A stretch of DNA of 64,000 nucleotides, from NCBI GenBank assembly GCA_963971575.1, contig OZ020618.1:43662509-43726508 (forward strand), written 5' to 3'. The notes under the pieces were generated by a model. It searched no databases, was not told the DNA's origin, and saw only the letters and a program-made list of their open reading frames with translations. The DNA comes from Liopterus haemorrhoidalis (Eukaryota > Arthropoda > Insecta > Coleoptera > Dytiscidae). Position numbers and translations under genes: made by a program. How positions within the stretch are numbered: position 1 is the first letter of the stretch; each line of letters opens with the position of its first letter. Below are positions 44,315 through 55,357 of the stretch, in pieces.

Positions 44315-45370
44315 AAAGTGCTACAGACTACACAAAAGGTCTTAAAAGTAACTGAGCAAAATTTGGTCTAGACAGGTCTATGGGCTTTGGAGTGTCTAGG
44401 ATTTCTTGATTATACCTATCGAAGTTTCTATATATCGAATTTTTCTTATAGAACCATCGACTTAAATATAAGGACCTATTGTATTTAAATATTGAAATAT
44501 ATACTAATTATTTTACTGTAACGCTTAAATAATTAATACCACAAGTCACTAGACTTATCACAGCTAAGATTCGCTAAACACTTATATGAATGCGACAATT
44601 ATACACCTGCGACCAATTCGTTCTCGTCTCCTTTCGTCTCGACTTCATTAGTAGTTTCCAGTAAATTATACGGCCGTTATTCAGACCCGACCGGCTGGTG
44701 CCATACCTTACAGGGGCGTATTTGTAACTATATGTTAATAATGCTCTGGCCACATCAGATTTAAAAAAAAAAGTTCTAACAGCACCTTTCGAAATTTACT
44801 TTTTGTGATCCTAGAAGTGAAACAATAAATCTAAAGTCAAAATTATCATAAATTTGAATAAAACATCACTATTTATATTCTTTAGAATCTCCATTATCAT
44901 TTATATAAATCATTTAGACAAACAAACACATCTGATTTGAAAACCTATTCTTCAAAAAAAATGTTTATATTTACGATCGTCATTACATTATTTTTTATCC
45001 TTTAAACTATTCGTCTGAACGTTATCTAACCATATAGTATCAAAGAGGATATAACCCTAAAAGTATAAGAAACTTAATATAATGCGTAACGTTACTCACA
45101 TACTGAGTGATCAATATTGATGTCTTAGCCGCTCAATACCAATATTTTTTCTTCCACTTACCAATTACACAGGTCAACAAAATTTTTTTTTTTTTCTGAG
45201 TCTTTATTTTAATGACTATTTTCTGTTTCTTTATATCGAAAAATAACTAAAACCTTCGTTTATTTTTGGAAAACTTTTCTTTTGTACATTTTACAACGAT
45301 CAATATATATTTATTTATTTTTATGACCATATAAGGAGAAGCGCTTTATATTAACTAAGGGTGAGGACGA
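44315..45370. other. no recognised features
   Basis: AT-rich. A poly-T run lies at about 45183. No supported coding. Confidence 0.5.
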
Positions 45371-45473
45371 GCGGGTGGAAAGCAAGTGGCATTTCACTTA
45401 CGTGGTTCATAGTCGGTGTGCGCATGCGCACTGCAGCGATACAACACATTTTATGTGGCGACAGATCCAAAAA

Positions 45474-46199
45474 ATGGCGTCAAAAAGTTGTAAACACGAG
45501 GTAGACTCATCCTGTTATATTTGCGGCGAATTTATCAAAACAAAAGAATGGTTGGATTTCTGATGGGAAAGCATCCCATCAGAAATCCAACCATCTTATA
45601 ATCCCCTATCACTGGCCAGGTATACTCATCATACTTTAAACTCTCAATCACCATTTTTACACTTTCGTAATTTTCTTTGAGCATTACGGAATGAGCCAAA
45701 GGAAAAGATGGAAATTTATTTCCATTGTGAAGGACAGCTTTTAAACTTTTTGTAGAACTGTCTATGAAAAGACGCCAGTCAGAAGGAATGCATGAGATTC
45801 CGACCGCTTTGCATAGGCGATTATACTAAATATCCTTGCTACCTTTATTTTTGTCGGGCCACAAATAAAGAAAATAATGGCCACTGACGAATTTTCACAG
45901 ATACTCAATACTCATGAAAGGAAAGCCTGAAAGCAGTGGTTCATGGTTTTCTCGGAAATAACAGAGCAGACAATTACAAAGAGCTTATTGCAACTATGCT
46001 TGATAACTTTAAACTCATGGGTTACAGAATGTCCCTTAAAGTGCATATGTTACATGCGTACTTGAACCAATTTAAAGATAACAAGGGAGCCTATTCGGAA
46101 GAACAAGGTGAACGTTTTCATCAAGATGTGATGGACTTTGAACGTCGGTATCAGGGGCAATACAATGAGAGTATGATGGGGACTATATTTGGGGGCTAA
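45474..46199 (+). pseudogene. multi-copy-type zinc-finger gene with internal inversion
   Basis: The plus frame starts MASKSCKHEVDSSCYICGEF, with a C-x2-C zinc-finger start. The middle (45555-45830) is coded on the opposite strand: DWRLFIDSSTKSLKAVLHNG, then FPLAHSVMLKENYESVK and DYKMVGFLMG. From 45828 the plus strand resumes with TKYPCYLYFCRA, and, after stops, VVHGFLGNNRADNYKELIAT, RMSLKVHMLHAYLNQF and AYSEEQGERFHQDVMDFERR. From memory, this order belongs to a large uncharacterised protein repeated in many invertebrate genomes. The function is unknown; an RNase H-like fold in a transposon context is a guess. Inversion, stops and deletions inactivate it. Confidence 0.65.
45548..45594. repeat. 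perfect 21-bp-arm snap-back palindrome at inversion breakpoint
   Basis: Arms 45548-45568 (begins ATGGTTGGATTTCTGATGG) and 45574-45594 are perfect reverse complements around a 5-base loop. The same coding words (MVGFLMG) occur on both strands, which marks a fold-back rearrangement. Confidence 0.92.
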
Positions 46200-46469
46200 T
46201 GCGAGAAAGTCCATACAATCACAGAAGAAATACGAAAAATAATCATTTCTAAACTTTTTTATATATTCTGTTACAGTAGTTCTTTGTTTCGAATGGTTTT
46301 CTTGTAAATAAAACTGATTCAAATTCATAACAAAAGTTTGTATTATTTTTACATACAATAAACGTCTGAAAAAAGGGAAATTTTATTTAAAATATTATTT
46401 AATATGCACACCTAATAGCGAACTTGGGAGCACAGTTTTTAATATTATTGTTGATAAATAGAAATACAG

Positions 46470-46752
46470 AAAATTTACCGTATTTTGGAATGAAAAGGGA
46501 TTAAGGCAAGGATGCCCATTAAGTCCAATACTGTTCTCGTCTTACATGTCAGACTTGAAAGACGTGTTAAAAAAGTGGCAGGCAGGAGGAATAAAAGTAG
46601 GAAGCACGAAGGTGTGTTCTCTAGCGTACGCTGACGACATGGTGCTATTGGCAAGAAGTGCAGCTGAACTAAAAGAAATGCTCAAAAGATTTAAAAGGTA
46701 CTTGGAGAGCAAGAACATGAGACTGAAAAATACCAAAATATTTTTAGTCTAG
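46470..46752 (+). pseudogene. family A LINE reverse transcriptase fragment
   Basis: The open frame contains FWNEKGLRQGCPLSPILFSS, then VGSTKVCSLAYADDMVLLAR with the YADD active site and LKEMLKRFKRYLESKNM. This matches the RT palm of the same LINE family as the tails at 15482 and 51965. Both ends are truncated. Confidence 0.87.
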
Positions 46753-47962
46753 TTATTGGGTACAACAATGCCCGATGGCGGCGCTACGAGCGCTGTGAAC
46801 AGCTGATTGAAACGAGTAATGTGAAAGTTGTCCATATTTCTTTACATGTTAAATCATCGATTTGCAATGGATAATAAACAGCTATCTTTATTAAATTATT
46901 TTAATTTTTTAAGTACAACACCTTCTTCTAGGTGTGTAGTTGAAGGAGAAGAGTTGTTAAACGCCGGAAATCTTATGTTGTGCGGAATTTTGGACAAAAA
47001 TTATGAGCATGTCGACATATGTGGGTTATGTTTACAAACAAGCAGTTTGAGAACACCACCTCACGAAGTCACTGGAAAATTAAAATTTAGTAATGATGTT
47101 AAAGTTTTAAATATGTCCTGCACATGTAAAGCAGGAACTACATGCAAACACATTTCAGCTATCCTATTATTTTGTGCCAGGTGGTTAACAAACCAAAATG
47201 AAAGAAGCCAAGATCAGGGCATTGATTGATTGTAATATTTGATTTTTCTTTTTTTTTTGTGTGGTTTCTGTTGGTTTTTATTTTTGTTCCAGAAACAATA
47301 TATTTAGTATGGAAATATTAACCAGCACAGATTTAAAATGCCTGTGGTCTACTTTTAAAAAACCTGTCTTACAACGGTTTGAACCGCAACTTCTGTTAGA
47401 AACTCCTTGCCTAAATAAATTGATTAAAAACAAAAGCAGGCACTGAAGGTTCAGTGAAAATGTATTAGAAAAGCTGCGTACAGAATTTGAGACCGCTTGC
47501 ACTAATACTGCATTAAAATTACACGGGTAGATATTTAATTATGTTCGAGAAAGATTTTTATAATTTAGTGTTTGTTTTTTATTTAATTTGTTTAATAAAT
47601 ACTAGTTTGTTATTATCTCTTCCACAACACCAAATTTATTAACAGTTCACAAATTGTTTCTCATTTGGAAAATAGTGGAAGTAAATATTTTTGTTACTTC
47701 CTTTTCTAGAGTGACAGCCAAACACACACACCAATTTGTGTTATAATAACTCATTATAACATAAAGTAATATAAAAAAGAATAATAATTGCTATCAAAAG
47801 TTAATATAACAAACAAACTGCAACACTAACTTTTAAAAGCAATACAAACTACACGAGAAAACACATGTAAACCAGATGTAAACAATAAACTATTACTCGT
47901 TTCGCCTAGTTCAGTTTTAGTCCGCTTGGCGTCACTTCATAGCGCTGTTGAGCCCAATAGCT
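46752..47962. mobile_element. putative TIR element carrying a SWIM zinc-finger gene
   Basis: AGTTATTGGGTACAACA at 46752 and, reversed, AGCTATTGGGCTCAACA ending near 47962 form degenerate inverted repeats. About 60 bp further in, both sides share GAAACGAGTAAT (46818; complement at 47895). No target duplication is visible; the left neighbour is a LINE fragment and the right one a Helitron piece. It is either an independent DNA transposon or cargo of the Helitron copy 4. Confidence 0.5.
46846..47446 (+). pseudogene. SWIM-type zinc finger protein fragment with GT-AG intron
   Basis: Exon 1 (46846-47180) encodes MLNHRFAMDNKQLSLLNYF and, after a Cys-containing middle, VLNMSCTCKAGTTCKHISA, a C-x-C-x5-C-x-H SWIM zinc finger. 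A 112-bp intron (47181-47292) starts GTGGTT and ends in a long pyrimidine tract and CAG. Splicing restores an Arg codon and joins to MEILTSTDLKCLWSTFKKPV, then LQRFEPQLL. A TGA follows at 47444, but family-like coding (ENVLEKLRTEFETA) continues. The SWIM plus TDxKCxW arrangement recalls invertebrate SWIM/YqaJ-nuclease proteins. The YqaJ part is absent. Confidence 0.65.
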
Positions 47963-47970
47963 GACGATAC

Positions 47971-48117
47971 TTCGGTAAGCTTCGGAATATTTCGTAAAAT
48001 TTCGGAATCTTGCTTCAAATTTGACGTCATATAATTATACTACCTGACTGGACGACAGGCACGAACGCACCCAGCCACCCAGCCAGGGACACACGTTGGA
48101 CTATTATATTATAGAGA
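47971..48117 (-). mobile_element. Helitron copy 4, 5' end only
   Basis: On minus it starts A|TCTCTATAATATAATAG and GTCCAACGTGTGTCCC and follows the family through GATTCCGAAATTTTACG and TATTCCGAAGCTTACCGAAG. It breaks off at 47971 against the SWIM-gene element. Confidence 0.75.
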
Positions 48118-48119
48118 TT

Positions 48120-49228
48120 ATTGTAAATGATAAAATGTCTTCAGGAGACAAACATAAATAAAAGATATAAGACGCCAAAGAAATTATTTCTATTTTTTAT
48201 GTGTTTATGCATTATGTACATATGTCGTATCGAATTCTCGCTGTTAAATTGTTTTCTTTATCGTGAAATTGAAAAGCAATAATAAATATTACTATTCCTA
48301 TTTATTACGATCTTTTTCAGTTTCTTTTTATTACCTGTTTTGCAATAAAGATAAAAAAGGTCTCTCCTAAATTCTGACTTACTGTCGCATAATAAAAATA
48401 AAAAATATAGTATCCCACAATTTAAAATTCTGTATACATTTTTATTTCTGTGAATGTAGCAGCTATTGAGACTTTTGCAGAAATAGTGACATTGGGGCAT
48501 AATGTTGCGTAATTTTGAAAGAAATTTATTAATTTTAGTTAGTTTGTTAGTTGAAATTTTTGGTGCATCTGTAACACAGACAAATCTGTGTAACACGTCC
48601 AGCAAATTAGAGGGTTTTCACCTCGAAGGAGATGTCCAGAGTCGAAAAGCATAAAATTAAAAAAAGAAATACCTGATTAAAACTAAATTCTGACTAGCAA
48701 AGATCCGGAAAAAATCAAACTAAAATCTATTAATGCAAGAATACTTGAAGTGTTCATTAATTGTTTTGAAAGGTCATAAAAATCTTTATGAAAAAAGTAT
48801 ACGTCAAAATTCGAGTATTATTCGAGACAAACTCAAAGTTAACACCCCTCGAGTTTGTAGGAAATGATCTGAAGTGTACTTTGGTTTCATTTTTTTTTAG
48901 GGTGAGTCTTAACGAAGTTAGTTATAGTCGCAGAGTTCGCAGTGAAACACTTGAATAATTGCGAAATGTTACACGTTCAACGCCGGCCAGCATTTTGTCT
49001 TCAGAGTTATTTATTTTCTAGCCACGAACTTGGTGAAATTTAACGAATTCGGAAAAATTCATGTAATTGCATTTTTTCTGTATAATTTGTAGGACGAGTT
49101 CAATAGCCTTTTCTTTATTATCTTTTTAAATACAAAGTAGGCGTAAGATAAGTATACTGTAATAAATTAAAAAAGTCCCTTAAAGTTCATTTATAATCTT
49201 TATCAAGGACAGTAGTATATTAATTATT
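48120..49228. other. no recognised features
   Basis: AT-rich, without supported coding. (TA)n occurs at 49241-49258 as the tail of the next LINE. Confidence 0.5.
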
Positions 49229-49231
49229 TCT

Positions 49232-50233
49232 TTCCATACTTATATATATATATATATAAAAGCCTTCTACCATACATGGTGTAGGCTGCATGTTCTTCTC
49301 CCTATCTTATTTTTGATATTGTTTTATGGCGCTACGTATTTATATACGAAGTTAGCCCATTCTTTTTTATTCTTCGTCATTTTGCTCTCTTTTCTAATAT
49401 ATCTTTTAATGTTTTATCCCACGTGTTTTTTGGTCTTCCTATTTTGTTCTTTCCGTATGTTCTTGTCTCCCAGTCTTGCTTCACTTTTCTTGTTTCTTGT
49501 AGTCTGTGCATATGTCCCCACCAGCTTAGTTGCCTATTTTCTATGAATTTATCTATTGCCTCTATGTTAAGTTCTTTTCTTATCACGGTACTTAAATACT
49601 TCATTTCTGCAGCTTGTATTTTATTCTTTTCCCTTCTTGAAAGTGTCCACGTTTCGCATCCGAAAGTCAGTACCGGTCTGTATATTGTTTTAAATATATT
49701 TATTTTTGTCTTTTTTGTTATTTCTTTTTTATTAATAAGAGTACTATTTATATCATAGTAGAGTTTCATTGTTTTCTCAATTCTTGTGTTTATCTCCATT
49801 TCCTGTTTTCCATCATCTCGTATATCTACTCCTAAATATCTGATATTCTTGACTTGTTCTATGTTCGTACCCTCTATTCTTTTATTTAGATCTTCATCTG
49901 CTCCAATAATCATAACTTTAGTCTTACCTTTGTTCATTGTCATATTATACTCTGTGAATGTTTTATTCCATATATTTAGATTTTCTTGCATTTCGTTTCT
50001 TCCTTTTACTATTATTACTACATCATCTGCAAATACTCCTTCCGATATTTCTGTTATTCGCATGTTCCTGTATCCAATTCTGAATTTAGACGTTTCTTTT
50101 TTACTCTTTTTTATAATGTCGTCCATAAAAGTTATAAAGAGTATAGGACTTAATCCTCCTCCCTGTCTTAATCCTTCTGCAGTTACGAAAGTGCTCGACT
50201 CTCTGTTGTTATATATTGTCATTCCATACTTAT
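49232..50233 (-). mobile_element. LINE with 12-bp TSD, 5' truncated, open RT C-half
   Basis: The insertion is 49244-50221, flanked by the duplication TTCCATACTTAT (49232-49243, 50222-50233), with a (TA)n tail on the 3' side. The minus frame to 49377 is open for 281 codons. It contains AEGLRQGGGLSPILFITFMD, the active-site variant FADDVVIIV, GKTKVMIIGADED, IRYLGVDI, TIYRPVLTFGCETWTLSRRE and the tail KNKIGRPKNTWDKTLKDILE. Because the truncated frame is intact, the insertion is probably recent. The endonuclease and RT fingers are missing. The motifs fit an RTE/CRAck-like LINE; the clade is not certain. Confidence 0.9.
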
Positions 50234-50429
50234 GTGTTAAAAAAACATAAAATATCTGACAGATAATTCTATAGTTCGTTCAAACGTTATGCCGCGAACA
50301 TACAGAAAGTTGACACCGGCTTTACTGGCAACAAGCGCTGATCTGCCGCAGTATCTGTCCATGTTTTCAAATATAACCGCACACGCTGTTTAATGGTCGG
50401 CGCCAGTCGGTGTCGGCTACCCGCTTCCC

Positions 50430-50653
50430 GAAACGTTTAAGCAGTTTAAGCAGCTTGTTGTCAGCGTCGAAACAAAAAAATATTTAAAAAATCTTGCATC
50501 GTCTTCTTTTAATTGAGGAAAAAGGTGGTGGTATTCCTCATATTTACGTCTCTTTGGGTTTATATAATGTATACCTTTTTCTTTTTGGTTCCATTTTAAA
50601 AATAGTTTTTTTGTTAGAAACAACTCATCCAAAGATGAATCAGAAATAGCCAT
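50430..50653 (-). pseudogene. fourth Harbinger transposase N-terminal fragment
   Basis: From the ATG at 50653: MAISDSSLDELFLTKKLFLK, then GIHYINPKRRKYEEYHHLFP and QLKEDDARFFKYF. The [FI]H.[IL]N..R...GEYHHLF..L..D..RF..YF pattern is that of Harbinger transposases just before their central domain. The reading stops in a GC-richer patch (50290-50430) of unrelated appearance. No MADF partner was found. Confidence 0.72.
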
Positions 50654-50984
50654 TTTCACATATTTCAAAATATAATTGAGCCAATATACGAAAGAGTAGC
50701 TATACACTTTCAAAACTAGCGTTCACTCTATGCGAGGCCAATATAATTAAAAAATGTACAATAAATAGGAAAAAATAAATAAAAACTTCAATATATAGGT
50801 TATGTCATCTGTCAGTGTCACATGCAATATCAGCGTTTAGCGTGTGCTCAACAGGTAACCCAGTACGCTTGTTTTCGGTACCGATTGTCAGCACTGATTT
50901 ACCAGGTTTCTGTATAATCGTGGCCTTAGAATGCAGTACAAGGCAAATGGAGTAGTTCCTTTTCCTACTCTCTAATGGGTTCTT

Positions 50985-51278
50985 CCAATGACTGTCTCAT
51001 CAGAAATACATGGAATGAAGAATACCAAACGAGCTTGACATCAAATAATTCCTTCTATGGTTCCGAGTCCCCATCTAATATCATCGTTAAACTCCCTCTC
51101 TCTTATACTGCATACCTTCCCCATGACTATTCTTGCCTTCTTTACTCTTTCCCTTATGTGTAGTTCAGCCCCATTGTTCCTCGCTAGTACATAACCCAGG
51201 TATTTTAAACTCTTCACCTCTTCGATTTCTCTGCCTCCCCATTCCCATTTTATCTTCTTTCTTCTCCCTCCTCCTTGT
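50985..51278 (-). pseudogene. family A LINE fragment (RT thumb region)
   Basis: On minus: WEWGGREIEEVKSLKYLGYV (one frame change), LARNNGAELHIRERVKKARI and VMGKVCSIREREF. This is the segment between the YADD region (46470 copy) and the GAEIWGW region (51965 copy). It is truncated by the TIR at 51279. Confidence 0.75.
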
Positions 51279-54080
51279 GATGTTAGTTAAATCACATTAT
51301 GACATTGGTACTTAAAATAACCAGGTGTGACGTCATCTCATATTTATTGTGAATGGAGTTAACCATGTCCCACATTAACCTTAAGATTGGCCGCCAAAAA
51401 ATTTTTAATAAAATTTAATATGGACATAAATAGAATGTCTTGAATTTTACCAATTTCAGTTACCAATAAACGTTAAATAACTTCAAAATAGTTTCTTGAG
51501 TTTATAGAAAACTATTTCAAAAACCAATATAGTGATAAGAGAGTTTTTAACATACTGCATCTGCTTCCTAAAATACTTGACACCGTTGGCATGGTTGCGA
51601 TGTAATATTGAAAAATGTCACATTTGAAGCAACATCATATTTGCAAACTTGCAATAACCGTATATTCGCGGAGGCAATATAGATTATATGACATCGTATC
51701 AGCAGTTATCACCAACATCAGCACATTTAAAAAACATACAGTTTTGCAATTTTGTCTAAGCAAAATGATGAGAGTTGTTTTTTTATTACAAGTGTTACAT
51801 TGAAACATTTAATGATCCAATTATTGGAGGAACGATGGCTGATAAAATACAATTCCAATATAGGCTTTCCATACGTCGGTAAACATAAATAATGATAGCT
51901 TCAGATGAGTGAAACTATCATTAAATCTCTACTATCTTAAAACTGACGCATATCAAGCTTTCTGATGTATGGAGCGGAAATATGGGGTTGGGAGGACCAA
52001 GAGAAATTAGAAGCGGTGCAAAATAAATATATTAAGTGGACATCTAGACAAATGTATCTAGACAAATGTACACCGCAGTATATAATATTAGAAGAAGTGA
52101 AAGTTGACAACATCAGGATAGAAGCTACAAAAAGAGCAATTAAATTTGAAGAGAGGATAATAAGACATCCAGAAAAAAAATTGCTGAACCAATGCTGGGC
52201 AGAAATAGAAAGAAAATTGGAGCAAAGAAAGATTGAATCCAAATGGGAAGTAAAAAGAAGAAAAAGACTTGAATATAACGGCTACTCAACAAGGGAGATA
52301 TCTATAAAAAGGTTGGGAGGACAAGATGTAACACTGGAAATAAGAGATAGAATGAAGGATATCCAAGGGCAAGAAAGAAGCGAGAGCCTAACAAATTCCA
52401 GATATAACGGCAAATATGTAAAGACTTGGAGGACACAGATACCAGAGTACCTAAAAACAAAAATTAACGGAGATAAGAAGAAAATAATAGCGAGATTTAG
52501 GTGCGGAAATGAGGAAAAAGAAAACGAATACTGGAGAAAGGATGAACAAAGAATGTGCAGGTTGTGTAGAGAGGAAAGAGAAACCATAGAGCACATACTG
52601 AAGAATTGCGGAGAAATGAAATATAAAGAAGAGACAAGAAAAGATGTGGTGTGTGATTCAGGCCAAGGATGGACATGGATGGAAGAGATCTTGGAGAGAA
52701 GAAGGAATTTGAAGCGAAGATACCCTTTAGTTAGCAATAATAGTTTTTTATGTGAAATAGTTTTTTATGTGAAATATAAAGTTAATAATGCAAATATGTA
52801 GATTTAAACCGAAAGGTACATAAATAAAGTATTATCTATCTATATCAAGCTTTCTGTTCAATATTTGGACATTTACACTGACGCCGTGTAGAGCTCTTTT
52901 AGAAACTAAGTAAAATTACCCTTTTTCTAAATAGGGCGACCTAGATAAACTCCATTCACAATGTAAGGGAGGTAATTTTGGTATTATTTCATAAATAAAT
53001 TCAGTTTAATCATTCAATTAGAGTAAAATATTTAAAATGTTAAATGATAAAAAATAATCTATCTGTTAAAAAGGGAATTCAAGATAAGGGTAGACTTGTT
53101 TATTATTGTAACTTGAGACTTTGTAAATGTAACATGAAAAGGAAATAGTAAATTGTAATATTGAAAGACAACTCTGTTAATAAATTAGATTAGAAGTGTT
53201 AGAACCATATGGGAAAATCTATTAATCTCTGTTTTACAATAAATATTAGCTAGTTACTTATCTGGGGAGATTATACAATTTAATTTATGGATAATAAATG
53301 TCGCCTCAATTGACCGGGGTGTGAAATGACATTTAACAGTTGCACGATGTAAGCTTTTCAGGGTAGTCGCGTTTTAAGTAGTTGATTTTAGCCCGTCGTA
53401 TGGTTAAGACCATGTTTAAGAATGGAGTTTAAATCGTCATAACGTTAGGATGTTATTAGAAGAGTTGAGTCTAAAGAGTGAAGAAGTTAAGTCGAGTTTT
53501 AGGTAGAGTGAGATTTTGTTAATCATGGGTTAGAGACAATTAGTGTGTTCGGGCGGACAAGTAAAATGTAACAACTAATTCCGTATGGAACGTTAGTGAA
53601 GTGATCAGCTGAAAAGTGGAGAGACAATATTTAGAAACATGTAGTGGTTAAATTAGTGTTTGGTGTAAAGTGTGTCTAGTGTGTGCGGATGTGTGTCTCA
53701 TTTGGATTTAGCTGTATCGACGTAATTGTAAGTCTAGTGTAATTAGTGTAAATATTTAAACCTTATCATAATTAAAGTAGATTAGCTAAAATGTGGAGTT
53801 TAATTGAACAACCCTTAATCCTTCCAAGAATCATAGCAACCAGCTAGCGGACTAATAGGAGGGGGTCCAGACTTGATCCGCTCGCAAGTCTTGGAACCCA
53901 TAATGTGAGGGAGACCTAAAGTTGAGGGATGTACAGATTAAGTACAAATGAAGTAAATTAATCAGCCAACCGTGACATTTTCTATTTATATATCATAGGT
54001 TCCCCACAACAATAAATATGAGATGACGTCACACTTGGTTATTTTAAGTACCAATGTCATAAAATGATTTAACCAACATC
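51279..54080. mobile_element. 2.8-kb element with ~72-bp TIRs, superfamily unknown
   Basis: The left TIR (51279-51350, GATGTTAGTTAAATCAC...) and right TIR (54009-54080) match at most positions, including TATGACATTGGTACTTAAAA and GTGTGACGTCATCTCATATT. No target duplication is obvious; a TTAA lies 7 bp inside each end. The interior includes a LINE insertion (51965-52841) and otherwise no recognised coding. 53290-53990 is a less AT-rich non-coding stretch. Confidence 0.7.
51950..52856 (+). mobile_element. family A LINE copy, 15-bp perfect TSD
   Basis: The insertion 51965-52841 is bracketed by the perfect duplication ATATCAAGCTTTCTG (51950-51964, 52842-52856). The truncated ORF2 is open for 278 codons: MYGAEIWGWEDQEKLEAVQN, WRTQIPEYLKTKINGDKKK, IIARFRCGNEEKENEYW and the knuckle CRLCREERETIEHILKNCGE. 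The 3' UTR is short: AAACCGAAAGGTACATAAAT then a TATC repeat. The intact frame and perfect duplication point to a recent event inside the 2.8-kb element. Confidence 0.93.
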
Positions 54081-54240
54081 CGACCATTAATCAGTTGGTA
54101 CATTTTTTACTGAATGTTGGTAACATTATTACACGTTGTCACGTTTACATTGTACTGTTCAATCATTTTTAAGTCAGGTTTGACATTTAAGTGAGGTTAA
54201 ACTTTATTTTAGATTAAATAAAATATTATTGTAATAAAAA

Positions 54241-55143
54241 TGCCAAAAGTTCTTAGTAGCCGCGCTCAAAGGATGGTTTGGTCTCTTATTAATTATTTTG
54301 AAAGAGAGCGAAATAATGCTCGACCTTTAATGGATTTGAAATGTGTGAAGATGTAAGTAAATATTACATTTTGTTTATATCTATCGTCTTTTCACTTGAT
54401 TTTTCTACAAATAATTGTTAATTAACCTTGTAGAGAGTTGCTGCTGCATTAGATGTCAGCATTTCTAAAGTAAATAAAATCGCTGCACAATAATCGAGAG
54501 GTAAATCTGTCAGTACTCCGAAAAAGAAACGAACACGTACTAAATCTGTTGTAGAATTAAATAATTTTACAACAGTTGGGATACGTAATGTAAAAATGCC
54601 AAATTTCAATATTCTGTGTCAAGCCTTTTGGCTACAATTTCTACCGTACAGACTCCCCTTCACCCGTTAAAAGTTGGTGTTCGGATTGCTGTGTCTCGAA
54701 GACGTATTATCGGATCCATATTTTTCCACGAAACTGTTACTGCTCAGAGATACCGGAATATTGTACGTGAATTTATTAATCAGCTTCATGAGGATGAGCT
54801 CCAGCAAGGCTACTTTCAACAGGATGGCGCGACTGCCCACACCGCTCAAGAGGCCATCAATTACCTTCGTGAATATTTTGACGATCGAATAATTAGTTTA
54901 CGTTCAAATCCAGAATTTCCACCTAGATCACCAGACTTGACCATTTTAGATTACTTTATATTCCCTTATCTAAAATATAATGTATACAAGACTCCTATTA
55001 ACAATATCGAGGAAGCGCAAAACAGAATTGCCGAACAGTGTCCCAATATAACTACTCAAATTCTTATAAATGCTTTTATTATTATGAAAAGACGAGTAAA
55101 TTTGTGTCTGCAGGAAAACGGTCATTTTGAACAGCTTCTTTAG
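54241..55143 (+). pseudogene. IS630-like transposase, DD41D spacing, with intron-like gap
   Basis: Exon-like part 1 (54241-54352) starts MPKVLSSRAQRMVWSLINYF. A GTAAGT at 54353 and an acceptor-like TTGTAGAG near 54430 bracket about 80 bp, after which VAAALDVSISKVNKIAAQ (an HTH) is read in frame. An in-frame stop follows, then STPKKKRTRTKSVVELNNFT. After an internal deletion the catalytic part is open: PLKVGVRIAVSRRRIIGSIF, GYFQQDGATAHTAQEA and FPPRSPDLTILDYFIFPYLK, whose key Asp residues are 41 apart, ending CLQENGHFEQLL. The first catalytic Asp is lost. Related to the fragment at 19842. Confidence 0.8.
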
Positions 55144-55357
55144 TTTTTTATGTTTATTTTTCTTTACCTGTGAAATCAAAAAATATATTGCATAAAATGT
55201 ATACATTTGTATTTATTGTATATAATGTATAAATTTGTATTTAGCTGGCTAATATGGTTGTATAGACTAATGGCTAATAAAATAATGTAATTTTAAAAAA
55301 AAAATAAAAAATAATTTCAAATTTTAATGATTACAAAGGCTGTGCCTAAACGTTAGT

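Noticed and set aside
53200..53990. Possible LTR of a BEL-type element
   Set aside because: Composition and TGT start are suggestive, but no matching second LTR, duplication or coding was found.
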